In this document: piece after piece, positions 55,539 to 64,000 of the stretch
Layout: every line of letters starts with the position of its first letter
Position numbering within the stretch: position 1 is the first letter of the stretch
Program-made: the position numbers and the translations under genes
Notes under the pieces: generated by a model
What the model was told of the DNA's origin: nothing
Seen by the model: only the letters and a program-made list of their open reading frames with translations
Databases searched by the model: none
Origin: JACDEA01 sp963742585
GTDB lineage: Bacteria; Actinomycetota; Acidimicrobiia; Acidimicrobiales; JACDEA01
NCBI GenBank assembly: GCA_963742585.1
Contig: CAVUMI010000009.1
Span: forward strand, 558,001-622,000
Length of the DNA: 64,000 nt
Direction: 5' to 3'

Positions 55539-56286
55539 GTGTGGCTAGCGTCGCCCGCCGTGATCCGAGCGTTCGCCGGCGGTCGTCTCTTTGGCGAGCA
55601 GTTCGGCAGGCAAACTCCCTGGGTGGTGGCGCTGCACGGCTGGCAGCGCACGCACGCCGATTTCGACGCGACCCTGCGCGGCCTCGATGCAGTGGCGTTC
55701 GATCTGCCCGGATTTGGCGCGACCCCGCCACCACCTGTCCCGTGGGGCTCGCCGGAGTACGCCGCCGCGGTGGCCGAGGCGATCACCGAACCCGTCGTCG
55801 TCCTTGGTCACTCGCTCGGTGGCCGGATCGCCGTGCACCTGGCGGCGACCCGGCCCGACCTCGTCCGCGCCCTCGTGCTGACCGGCGCGCCCCTCCTGCG
55901 ACGGACCAGCGGTGCGCCGGCCCGACCGGCACTGCGATTCCGCGTCGCCCGGTCATTGCACCGGCGCGGGCTGGCTGAGCGATGCGCGGATGGAGGAGCT
56001 GCGGCAGCGCTTCGGCTCCGAGGACTACAAGGCCGCGCAGGGCGTCATGCGCGACGTACATGTGCGGGTCGTCAACGAGGTCTACGACGATGTGCTGGCG
56101 GCGATCCGTTGCCCGGTCGAATTGGTCTGGGGTGACGACGACACGGCAGCGCCGCTGAGCATCGCCCGCGAGTTGGCGACACGTTTGCCCACCGCGACGC
56201 TGACTGTGTGCCCCGGCGCAGGACATCTCACGCCGACGACGGTCCCGGGTGAGCTGCGTGCGGCGGTCGAGCGGCACCGCCGGTGA
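55539..56286 (+). CDS. Alpha/beta-fold hydrolase
   Basis: About 248 residues with the full catalytic set: WVVALHGWQRTHADF (oxyanion strand), AVAFDLPGFGATPPPP, VVVLGHSLGGRIAVHLA (nucleophile Ser), VELVWGDDDTAAPLSIA (acid) and VCPGAGHLTP (His). One frame break near 55975. GTG 55539 opens the frame; GTG 55560 is an alternative just before IRAFAGGRLFGEQFG. The 3' end overlaps the MurF-like gene, so it belongs to a wall-related operon. Substrate unknown. Confidence 0.82.
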
Positions 56287-57612
56287 TCCGGTTCTCCTCG
56301 TCGCCGGCTGGCTAGTGCTGATCGGGCTCAACGGTGTGCGCTGGCTGCGCGTTGCCCAGCGGGAGCACTACCAGCCCGGCCGGGTCACGCGGATCGCGTG
56401 GCGATGGGGCCTGCTCGGCTTCGGGCTGCCGTTCAGGGGCACTCGGCCCGGCCCGCTGGGGTGGACTCGTCGCCTGCGAACCGTCGCAGGCGTCTGGGCG
56501 GTGCTTGTCCTCGGGCTCCTGCCGATACTCGGGCCGCTCCTCCTTCTGGCCCTGGCACCGATCGTCGTCGATCTCGCGTTGTTCATCACTCGCCCCGATC
56601 GAGCACGCGCTTGCCGGCAGGTGGGTGCGTCGGGCTGCGGCGCGGCTGGCCTCGGTCCGCCCAACCGTCGTCGCCATCACCGGCTCGTACGGCAAGACGT
56701 CGACTAAGGGATACGTGGCTCATCTCATCGCGCCAGCGTGCAGCGTCGTGGCCACCCCGGGCAGCTTCAACAACCGTGCCGGACTGGCCCGCGCGATCAA
56801 CGAGCACCTGGTTCCGGGCACCGATGTCTTCATCGCCGAGATGGGCACCTATGGCCCTGGGGAGATCCGGGCGCTGTGCGCGTGGGTCCCACCAAAGATC
56901 GCCGCCATCACCGCAATCGGGCCGGTGCACCTCGAACGCTTCCGATCCGAAGACCGAATCGTCGCGGCCAAGGCCGAGATCCTCGAGCGCGCGGAGGTCG
57001 GCCGTCCTCAACGTCGACGACGCCCGGCTCGCCGAGCTCGCGTCCAGAGTCACCAGACGCGTCGTCGGCACGCGTGCAACCGATCCGCTCGTCGACCTTG
57101 CACCAGCGACCGCCGCGCCGACCAACGTCGCGGTCGCGCATCGCGATCGCCCGCGAGCTTGGCGTGCCCGACGAGGTTCTGGCCGCTCAACTGCCGTCGC
57201 TGCCCATGGCCGAGCATCGTCTGACGCAATCGGTCTCGCCGAACGGCTTCACAATCCTCGACGACACCTTCAACGCCAACCCGGCCGGCACGCGGCGGGC
57301 GCTCGATGCCCTCGCCCGGCACCCTGTCGGCGACGGCGGTCGACGCGTTGTGGTGACGCCGGGGATGTACGAACTCGGCCCGCGCCAGGTCGACGAGAAC
57401 GCTGCCTTCGCGACCGCGGCGGCCGACGGTGGCGACGCATGTCATCGTGGTGGGCAGGACCAACCGGACCGCGCTCGTGCGCGGCGCCCGTGACGGAGCG
57501 GAGGTCGTTGACCATGCCGACGCGTGTTAAAGCGGTGACATGGGTCCGGGAGCATCTCGGCCCTGGCGACGTCGTCCTCTACGTGAACGACCAGCCCGAC
57601 CACTACCCGTAG
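56249..57612 (+). CDS. Membrane-anchored MurF-like Mur ligase family protein
   Basis: An ATP-dependent amide ligase of about 450 residues. Two or three hydrophobic helices at the N-terminus (LLVAGWLVLIGLNGV, VWAVLVLGLLPILGPLLLLALAPIVVDLALF) precede the Mur ligase core. VVAITGSYGKTSTKG is the ATP loop, VFIAEMGTYGPGEI and ITAIGPVHLERF are central motifs, VLNVDDARLAELA is the domain junction, and FTILDDTFNANPAGTRRALD matches the MurF DDSYNANP motif. Cytoplasmic MurF has no membrane helices, so this is a variant. The adjacent Ddl supplies a dipeptide substrate. Frames break near 56590, 57000, 57140 and 57430. GTG 56249 or 56315 may be the start. Confidence 0.75.
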
Positions 57613-57615
57613 AGT
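57610..57615 (+). promoter_or_regulatory. Leaderless-type -10 box of ddl
   Basis: TAGAGT, which includes the TAG stop of the Mur ligase gene, is 7 nt from the ddl ATG at 57623. This would let ddl and the genes after it be transcribed apart from the ligase. Confidence 0.4.
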
Positions 57616-57622
57616 CGCGCCG

Positions 57623-58694
57623 ATGCGACCGGGTGTGATCTTCGGCGGGCCGTCGCCCGAACACGACATCAGCGTGCTCACCGGTCTGCAGGCCGTGCGG
57701 GCACTGGGTGACGCTGTGGCGATCTACTGGTCGAAGACCGGCGACCTGTTCGACGTCGACGCCAGCCTCGAAGGCAAGGACTTCGCCGGCGGCACACCAC
57801 CCAAGGCGCGCCCGGTCCGGCTTGTCGCCGGCGAGGGCGTGTTGGGCAAACGGGACCGGCCCCTCGACCTCGCGCGCGCTCGTCAACTGTTGCCATGGCG
57901 GGCCGGGCGAGGACGGAAGCTTGCAGGGCGCACTCGATCTAGCCGGCGTGCGGTACACCGGGCCAACCGTGGCCGGCGCAGCGCTCGGGATGGACAAGCT
58001 CGCGTTCGGTAACGTCGTCGTGGCCGCCGGTATACCGTCGCTGCCGCGCGCGCTGTTGACCGAGGCGACGAAGGTCGACTTCGCCGGCCCCTACATCGTC
58101 AAGCCGCGATACGGCGGCTCGTCGATCGGCGTCGAAACCGTGGCCGACGTCGAGACCGCTCGGGCTCGGCTCGGTGCCAACGTGCACCTGCGCGCCGGGG
58201 CGATCATCGAGCCGTACCGTACCGATGCGGTTGACCTCAACATCGCGGTCCGCAGCTATCCCGACCTCGAACTGTCGGCGATCGAGCAACCTCAGCGCAC
58301 CCAGAGCAGTGGCGAGATCCTCGACTACCGCGACAAGTACGTCGGCGGCGAAGGCATGGCCAGCGCGCCGCGCGAAGTGCCGGCCGATATCCCGGCGGCC
58401 TTGGCCGATCGCATACGCGGATATGCCACGACGATTGCCGCCCTGGCCAGCGTGCGCGGCATAGCCCGCGTCGACTTCCTGCTCGCCGGTGACGAGTTGT
58501 TCGTGAACGAGATCAACACGATCCCGGGCTCGCTGTCGAAGTACCTCTGGGTCGAACCGCCCATCGCCTTCGCCAAGCTCCTCACCGACATGCTCGAGGA
58601 GGCCGACCAGCGGCCCACCACGCAGTACACCACGACCGGCGCTGACGGCACCGCTTTGCGCTCGGCGGGCACCATCGCCTCGAAGTTGGGGTAG
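57623..58694 (+). CDS. ddl: D-alanine--D-alanine ligase family (ATP-grasp)
   Basis: Joins two D-alanines for the peptidoglycan stem peptide. GVIFGGPSPEHDISVLTG opens the fold, HGGPGEDGSLQGALDLAGVRYTG is the family signature, PYIVKPRYGGSSIGV binds ATP, and ARVDFLLAGDELFVNEINTIPGSLS ends with the metal-binding E-x-N. About 357 residues. One frame break near 57890. The first-domain signature Ser/His/Glu set is kept, but D-Ala versus D-lactate specificity cannot be judged. Placed directly after the MurF-like gene, it would feed that ligase. Confidence 0.88.
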
Positions 58695-58696
58695 TC

Positions 58697-59041
58697 GTGG
58701 TCGACGTCACCACCGAGCGTTTCGAAGAACTTGTCGGCGATGCGCTCGACTCGATCCCGGCGGAGCTCGGTAGGTACATGGACAACGTTGCTGTGTTCGT
58801 CAACGATCGGGCGCCGGCCGGCGGGCTCTACGGCTTGTACGAAGGCATCCCGTTGACCCGGCGTGAGGCGTATGGCGGACTCGTCATGCCGGACCGGATC
58901 ACGATCTTTCTTCGCACCATTTGTCGCGACAGCGCGACGGAGGCCGATGTCGTCGAACAGGTACGCAAGACGGTCGTCCATGAGATCGCCCACCATTTCG
59001 GCATCGACGACGATCGCCTACGCCAACTCGGCTACGGCTAG
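58697..59041 (+). CDS. Small zincin metallopeptidase family protein
   Basis: A 114-residue protein with the zinc motif HEIAHHFGIDDDRL (HExxH plus a downstream Asp). The lead-in FEELVGDALDSIPAELGRYMDNVAVFVNDR is typical of the DUF1025/metallopeptidase family of short bacterial zincins. GTG 58697 is 2 bp after the ddl stop, so the two are co-translated. The stop overlaps the -10-like TAGGTT of the next gene. Natural substrates of the family are not known to me. Confidence 0.85.
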   Translation: MVDVTTERFEELVGDALDSIPAELGRYMDNVAVFVNDRAPAGGLYGLYEGIPLTRREAYGGLVMPDRITIFLRTICRDSATEADVVEQVRKTVVHEIAHHFGIDDDRLRQLGYG

Positions 59042-59051
59042 GTTCGGCGCC

Positions 59052-59589
59052 ATGCCGCACTTCGCCGTCAGCGCGGTCGGGGTCGACCGACCGGGCATCG
59101 TCGCCGCGGTCACCGGCGTTCTCGTCGAGCAGGGCTGCAATCTCGAGGACACATCGATGTCGATCCTGCGGGGTCACTTCGCCATGATGCTGCTCGTCGC
59201 CGGGCCCGACGGGCTGACTGCCGAAGCCCTCGAGGCCGCGTTGACGTCGCGCGGCAGGGGAACTCGACCTGGTTCTGGCGGTCCGCGCCATAGACGACAC
59301 CGTGCCGACGACCCTCCAGGGTGAGACGTGGACGGTCTCGGTCTACGGCGCCGACAAACCGGGCATCGTGCACCGGGTGACGCAGGTCCTGGCCGAGGCG
59401 GGTGCCAACGTGGTCGACCTCACGACGCGCGTCATCGGCGGGGCCGACCGGCCGCTCTACGCCATGCTGCTCGATGTCACGCTGCCGCCGGGTGTCGAAG
59501 GTGCCGATCTGCGTCAGCGGCTCGACCAGCTGGCCGACGAGCTCGGTGTCGACTGCAGCATGCACGCGGCTGACGCCGACGTCCTCTGA
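59052..59589 (+). CDS. Double ACT-domain protein (GcvR-like)
   Basis: About 179 residues with two ACT domains in tandem. The first begins FAVSAVGVDRPGIVAAVTGVLVEQGCNLEDTS and the second WTVSVYGADKPGIVHRVTQVLAEAGANVVDL; both show the DxPGIV-type ligand-binding turn. This is the arrangement of GcvR, the glycine cleavage regulator, and of other amino-acid sensors. One frame break near 59255. ATG 59052 follows TAGGTT (59039-59044) by 7 nt. Its ligand is probably an amino acid. It leads the deformylase gene, with a 9-bp gap. Confidence 0.83.
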
Positions 59590-59598
59590 CGCGCGGCA

Positions 59599-60100
59599 GT
59601 GGCCGTCCGCCCGGTTGTGGCTATGCCCGATCCGGTACTCAAGAAGATGGCCGAGCCCGTCGGACGCATCGACGATGCGGCTCGCTCGCTCGCTATCGAC
59701 CTGATCGACACGATGCGGGCCTCGCCGGCGTGCGTCGGGCTCGCTGCTCCCCAGATCGGCGATCAGCCGTCGGGCCTTCGTCATCGACGTCACCGGGCAC
59801 AAGAAGGCCGTGTCCTGCCACGGCGAGGTGGTGTTGTTCGATCCCGAGGTGCTGCTCGCGCACGGACCCGTGTCGGGACGAGAGGGATGCATGAGCGTGC
59901 CCGACTTCACCGGCGAGGTGGCCCGGGCGACCCGCATCGTCGTGCGCGGCTTCGACGTCGAAGGGCGAGACCGTGTCATCCAGGCCGATGCGTTCGAAGC
60001 TCGCGCCGTTCAGCACGAGCTCGACCACCTCGACGGACTGCTGTTTCTCGACCGCGTGTCGTCCCACCACTCAGTCTTCCGCCGGAAGACTTACCGTTAG
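59599..60100 (+). CDS. def: Peptide deformylase
   Basis: Removes the formyl group from new proteins. All three motifs are present: GLAAPQIG (motif I), EGCMSVPDF (motif II, EGCxS with the metal Cys) and QHELDHLDG (motif III, HExxH). About 167 residues. One frame break near 59770, between GLAAPQIGD and the FVIDVTGHKKAV strand. GTG 59599 begins the frame. An essential function makes real inactivation unlikely, so this break is strong evidence for an indel error. Confidence 0.92.
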
Positions 60101-60107
60101 AACCGCA

Positions 60108-60722
60108 TGCCCTTCCCCCGGAAGCTCCTCAATGACGGCGAGGACGTCGTCCTCGACCTCCATCCCGCACTGGTGGTTCTTCACCCGCCCGACGCTGGCG
60201 TTCGCCGCGAGCATCGTGCTGGCCATCGTCGTGGGCCCGAACGTCGATAACCAGGCCGTACGCCTCGCGCTGCTCGCGCTGATGGCGGGAACCGGTGCGT
60301 GGTGGCTGCTGCGCTACGCGAAGTGGCGAACGACCAACTTCGTCATCACGACCGACCGCCTCATCTTCCGCACGGGTGTGTTGTCCAAGAGTGGGCGGGA
60401 GATCCCACTCGACCGCCTCAACGACATCGCGTTTCACCAAAGCCTGTTCGAGCGGATGATCGGCGCCGGCGATCTCATGATCGAGTCGGCGGGCGAGACG
60501 GGGCAGCAGCATTTCACCGACATCTCCAAACCGGCGCGTGTCCAGAACGTGATTTACGCCGAGATCGATCGATCCAAGGCGCGCGACAGCGGGATGGTGG
60601 CCAGTGCCCGAGAGCTCTCGATACCCGAGCAGATCGAGAAGCTCGACGAGTTGCGCCAGCGCGGTGTGCTCACCCAGGCCGAGTTCGACGCCAAGAAGAC
60701 CCAGCTGCTCGATCGCCTCTAG
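60108..60722 (+). CDS. Membrane protein with bacterial PH-like domain and SHOCT tail
   Basis: About 204 residues. After HPHWWFFTRPTLAF come two hydrophobic helices (ASIVLAIVVG and LALLALMAGTGAWWLL), then a bacterial PH (bPH2) domain: WRTTNFVITTDRLIFRTGVLSKSGREIPLDRLNDI, and a SHOCT motif at the end (IPEQIEKLDELRQRGVLTQAEF without its last turn). Frame break near 60166 in a C-rich run. The protein sits in the membrane with the PH domain on the cytoplasmic side; its partner is unknown. The 3' end overlaps galK by 4 bp, tail to tail. Confidence 0.82.
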   Translation, partial: CPSPGSSSMTARTSSSTSIPHWWFFTRPTLAFAASIVLAIVVGPNVDNQAVRLALLALMAGTGAWWLLRYAKWRTTNFVITTDRLIFRTGVLSKSGREIPLDRLNDIAFHQSLFERMIGAGDLMIESAGETGQQHFTDISKPARVQNVIYAEIDRSKARDSGMVASARELSIPEQIEKLDELRQRGVLTQAEFDAKKTQLLDRL

Positions 60723-61646
60723 GGCTCGAGGATCCGCGCACCGGCGGCGGCGCGGACGACCCCACCTTCGGTGAGCGCGCCGGGGGTGGTGAGCGCGACC
60801 ACACATCCCCCGAAGCCCGCCCCGGTGAGTCGGGCGCCGAACACCCCGGCGGTGGCCACTAGCCGGTCGACCAGGGCATCGAGCGCCGGCGTCGAGACCT
60901 CGAAGTCGTCGCGCAGGCTGGTGTGGCTGGCGACCATGAGCCGTCCTGCGGTGGCGAGGTCGCCGCGCCGCGAACGCATCCGCGAACGCCGCCACTCGAT
61001 CGTTCTCAGTCGCGACGTGGCGGACCCGTCGGGGATGACCAGCTTCGAGTTCACTCCGCCGAGCCGCGTAGGCCGATGTGGCCAGCGTGCGGGGCTCGCC
61101 GCTATTGATGACCACGATGTCGGCGTCGATCGGCACGGCGACTGGCGTTATCGAAAGGGTCGAGCAGTCGATCAGGAGCGCGTGATCCTCGACCCCGGCC
61201 GCGGATGCCAGCTGGTCCATCACACCGCAGGGCACACCCGACGCCAGTTGCTCGGCCTGCTGGCACGCACGTGCGAGGTCCTTGGCGGTTCCTTCGAACC
61301 CCAATGCCAGCGCTACCGCGATCTCGAGGGCCGCACTCGATGACAGTCCGGCCCCGACCGGCAGTGTGGTGCGGACGCGCCCCACTCCTCCGCGCGCCGG
61401 CCGGAGCACCGCCACGACACCTGCGACGTAGCGGGCCCATGCCGGAGCGACCGAAGCAGGGTCGGCCACGTCGATGGATACGAGCGCAGGGTCGGCGTCG
61501 GAATCGGATTGCAGCTCGACCTGCGTGCCGCCCGGGGCGAACTCGATCGTGGTGCCCTGGTCGATGGCCATCGGGAGGACGAGGCCGCCGCTGTAGTCCG
61601 TGTGGTCGCCGATCAGGTTGACGCGACCGGGGGCGTAGGCGATCAC
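60719..61646 (-). CDS. galK: Galactokinase
   Basis: GHMP-family kinase that makes galactose-1-phosphate. APGRVNLIGDHTDYSGGLVLP is the substrate-binding signature, LPVGAGLSSSAALE the ATP loop, and GARLTGAGFGGCVVAL the third GHMP motif. About 308 residues, shorter than the usual 380, with the loss in the middle region. Frames break near 61050 and 60985. ATG 61646 overlaps the galT stop (ATGA), making a coupled Leloir pair. Confidence 0.88.
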
Positions 61647-62485
61647 GCCTGGCGAAGCTGCGCGGCCGCGTCCTCGGGCCGCACCGGGTTGAAGTAGACG
61701 CCGCTGCCCAGCTCACCGGCAGCGACGAACCGTGGCGTGCCGGGGGAGCGCAGAAGGGGTGCGACATGAATGTGGACATGCGCGGTCGGCCATTCGCCAC
61801 CGTCGGTCGGTCGCTGATGGATCCACAGCATGTACGGCATGGGCTCGGGCGGGAAGAGGCGATCGAGGCGGCCCAGCACATCCACGAGAACCGCACCGAG
61901 GTCGCGGCGGTCGACGTCGGCGAGCGCGCCCGCGTGATCGCGTGGCTCGATCCGCAGCTCGTACGGCCATTCGGCGGCCGCGGGCACGTAGGCGCGCCAG
62001 TCGCCACGTTGCGTGACGAGCCGCGCTCCGGGGTCCTCGGCGCACAGCGCGCAGGGCCCCACCAACTCGCGCGCCGGCGCCTCGGGAACGTGGCTGAAGG
62101 CATAGATCTGCCCGTGCGGATGGGTGATGGTGGCGCCCACCGCGGCGCCTCGATTCTCGAAGACGAGCACGTAGGCGACGTCATCGCGCCCGCCCAGCGC
62201 CTCGGTCCGCTCGGCCCAGATATTGACGACGCGCTCGGCGCCGTCAATGTCCAACGCCGCAAACGTCGCGTCGTGGTCGGGCGTGTAGAGCACGACTTCG
62301 GCGCGCTGGTCTGGCAGCGCTGGCCATCGGTTCACAAAGGTCCGCACATCGTACGAATCCGGCGCTTCGAGCCCGCCGACACAGAAGGGACAGCCGGCGG
62401 CGGGCGGCAGGTTGGGCCGATCCTGACGGCCGCTGGCGATGACCACGGCGCGTCCGCTCAGCGCGTCGGTCAACGGGTTATTCAC
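61643..62485 (-). CDS. galT: Galactose-1-phosphate uridylyltransferase
   Basis: Exchanges UMP between UDP-glucose and galactose-1-phosphate. The HIT-fold catalytic motif is THPHGQIY (H-P-H), CPFC near the N-terminus and HVHIHVAPLLR near the end give the metal sites, and FENRGAAVGAT precedes the active site. 280 residues, of the short actinobacterial type. GTG 62485 overlaps the stop of the GH1 gene (GTGA); GTG 62488 is equally possible. galE is not in the window. Confidence 0.9.
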   Translation of the reverse strand: MNNPLTDALSGRAVVIASGRQDRPNLPPAAGCPFCVGGLEAPDSYDVRTFVNRWPALPDQRAEVVLYTPDHDATFAALDIDGAERVVNIWAERTEALGGRDDVAYVLVFENRGAAVGATITHPHGQIYAFSHVPEAPARELVGPCALCAEDPGARLVTQRGDWRAYVPAAAEWPYELRIEPRDHAGALADVDRRDLGAVLVDVLGRLDRLFPPEPMPYMLWIHQRPTDGGEWPTAHVHIHVAPLLRSPGTPRFVAAGELGSGVYFNPVRPEDAAAQLRQA

Positions 62486-63784
62486 CACGACTTGATCAGC
62501 TGGCGATACTCGCCGGCCGCGTCGCCACCCATGGCATCGGTCTCGAGCCAGGTCTCCGCCGCGCGGTCGACACCGAACAGCCCGAACCGTGGCGCGTAGG
62601 AGCCCCACTCGTAGTTGTCGGCCAGCGTCCAATGGAAGTAGCTCTCTACCGGGATGCCACGTGCGACCGCAGCGCGTACCGCGTCGAGGTGCTCGCGCAG
62701 GTAGCGCGGCCGATCCCACTCATCGGATCTCGGGGCGTGATCGCGGCTGCACAGCCCGTTCTCGACGACCCAGACCGGCAGGCCGGGTTCGTGGTTCAGC
62801 CGCAGGTAGCGGATCAGCTCGGGCGGGTTGGGTTGGTCGCCCCACAGACCCCGATGGCGCAGTCGCACATGGTCGGCGATCACCGGGAGGTAGTGATCGA
62901 TCGCGATGACGTCGAGCGTCCGCTCGTGCGGACTGGCGTACGCAGCGGCGACGGCGCGGGGAAGGGCCTTGTCGAGAGGGAGCGCGGCTACGGGCGCGCC
63001 GGCGGAGGAACCGCTCGAGGGCCGACGGTGGCTTCACTGACGCGTGGTAGGTCGTGCGCCGCCCGGCAAGCCATGGTCCGAGGTCGTGCCGCTCGACGCC
63101 GCGGCTCCGCGCAAGGAGGACGTCGATCAGCAGCCGGTCGAGCTCGTAGATCGAGAAGCAGTAGTTGTTGGTGGTGACGACCGACTGCGGCTGACGCGCC
63201 TTGATCCGGTCGTACGCGAGCACATGGCCGGCGAGCATGTGATCGAGCGTCCGTACAACCCTGCGAATCGACAACCGGCGACCCGGAGGAAATTCGCCGG
63301 CGAGGTAGGTCTGCAGCGCGTACACGTTGATCTCGTTGAGGGTGACCCACTGGCGGCATCGACCGGCGAGGCGCTCGGTCGCGTGGTCGACCCACGCGGC
63401 GAAGCGGTCGGGCGCATCCGGGGTGAGCCAAAAGTCGGGCCCCAGCCACGCCGGATGGGTGAAGTGATGAAGGGTCACCAGGGGCACGAGGTTGCGGTCG
63501 TGCGCGGCGTCGAGGATTCGGCAGTAGCGGTCGAACGCGGCTTCGTCGATCCGACCCGCCTCCCGCTCGCAGCGTGGCCACTCAACTGACAGGCGGAACG
63601 TGTCGCACCCGAGGTCACGGACACGATCGAGGTGGTCCTCGAAGCGGTTCCAGAAGTCCAGCGCACGCCCGCTAGGCGCCGCCCGGCCGCTCGCTTCCCA
63701 GTCGGCCCAGTTGTTGGCCGGCTGACCGGCACCGTTGTACCCGCCCTCGATCTGGAAGCCCGCGGTCGCCACGCCGAATCTCAC
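62482..63784 (-). CDS. GH1-family glycosidase (beta-glucosidase/beta-galactosidase type)
   Basis: Retaining beta-glycosidase of about 434 residues. FGVATAGFQIEGGYN is the GH1 N-terminal signature, WVTLNEINVYAL has the acid/base Glu (TLNE), and VWVVENGLCSRD the nucleophile Glu (ENG). SYFHWTLADNYEWGSYAPRFGLF is the standard end. One frame break near 62995. GTG 63784 has TAGGCT (plus 63793-63798) 8 nt upstream. It leads the galT-galK operon, so a beta-galactoside is the likely substrate. There is no signal peptide, so it works on imported sugar. Confidence 0.88.
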
Positions 63785-63795
63785 GGCGCCGGAGC

Positions 63796-64000
63796 CTAAG
63801 CCCAGGTCTGCATGGCGTCGGCAAGGACGCCGGCTACTACCTCTGGTTCGAGTTGGCTGTGACGACCGGCGATGAGCACCGGGAAGTCGGGCGCGAACGG
63901 GGCCATCTTGTCGGCCATCGACCACGCGGCCGAGAGGTCGCGCCCGGCGAGTTCGCTGAACGCGCGCAGCAAACCGGGTTCGGCGCACCGCCATGTGAGG
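63796..64000 (-). CDS. C-terminal part of an unidentified protein (cut by window edge)
   Basis: 67 residues are visible, ending HSQLEPEVVAGVLADAMQTWA at a TAG. The visible part (LRAFSELAGRDLSAAWSMAD, then FPVLIAGRHS) could be the end of an alpha/beta fold or kinase-like protein, but no motif decides it. It lies directly upstream of the GH1 gene on the same strand. The TAGGCT box of the GH1 gene overlaps its stop codon. Confidence 0.5.
   Translation of the reverse strand, partial: LTWRCAEPGLLRAFSELAGRDLSAAWSMADKMAPFAPDFPVLIAGRHSQLEPEVVAGVLADAMQTWA

Noticed and set aside
55480..55540. GGGTTCGAGTC resembling a tRNA T-loop
   Set aside because: The flanking bases do not form a 5-bp T-stem, and no anticodon arm or acceptor pairing could be found around it.

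Overview
The window is G+C-rich bacterial chromosome. Its contents point to an actinobacterium, most likely a member of the Acidimicrobiia or a relative. The evidence is a fused 2-oxoglutarate decarboxylase/dehydrogenase (kgd), two WS/DGAT acyltransferases, a DUF222/HNH protein, SCO6745-, DUF2505- and DUF72-family proteins, a UvrD2-type helicase with an HRDC-like tail, many GTG/TTG starts, and a striking number of leaderless-type promoters (TANNNT 6-8 nt before the start codon). No rRNA, tRNA, CRISPR array, prophage or insertion sequence was seen.

Layout. 0-4 kb: a SCO6745-family protein, a remnant alpha/beta hydrolase, an LLM-class flavin oxidoreductase and a MurA with Asp in place of the fosfomycin-target Cys. 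4-4.6 kb: two tandem related mini secreted proteins separated by a 12-bp-arm hairpin. 4.5-11.2 kb: a RiPP-like island. It holds an ABC-2 exporter, a lasso-type B2 leader peptidase, a 36-aa precursor with a textbook lasso leader (missed by ORF length cut-offs), a PqqD/B1-like RRE protein, an HPr-kinase-like kinase, and a nucleotidyltransferase coupled to a GH36 glycosidase and an SRPBCC protein. The lasso macrolactam synthetase is absent and the core peptide has no Asp/Glu at the ring-closing positions, so the product is probably not an ordinary lasso peptide. 11-34 kb: lipid and redox accessory metabolism (methyltransferase, DUF7064, SDRs, WS/DGAT enzymes, acyl-CoA dehydrogenase, geranylgeranyl-reductase-like enzyme, SagB-like dehydrogenase), DNA repair (ATP-dependent ligase, RecB-like nuclease) and envelope proteins (PAP2, VanW, histidine-rich lipoprotein). 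34-36.5 kb: a queD-queC-queE preQ0 operon. 36.5-46 kb: a PEP-utilising protein, EttA, kgd, a cytochrome P450 and a DUF222/HNH protein. 46-55 kb: oxidase, HAD, M20 peptidase, a NYN-S1-lysine-tail RNase-like protein, exonuclease III, thioesterase, a sigma-region-4-like mini protein, DUF2505 and UvrD2. 55-60.7 kb: a membrane-anchored MurF-like ligase with Ddl, a small zincin, a double-ACT protein, peptide deformylase and a PH/SHOCT membrane protein. 60.7-63.8 kb: a GH1-galT-galK galactoside operon.

Sequence quality matters for reading this annotation. At least 60 single-base-type frame breaks occur in about 35 genes, including ones that must work (kgd, def, murA, ettA, galK, xth). They lie in G/C runs and look like uncorrected long-read indels. 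I therefore annotate each broken gene as one CDS across its frames. The worst stretch is roughly 27.1-32.3 kb. Three places may instead be real remnants or junctions: the hydrolase stub at 1.0-1.2 kb, the tail-to-tail ligase/ABC1 pair near 19.77 kb, and a truncated 36-codon ORF at 25.3 kb.
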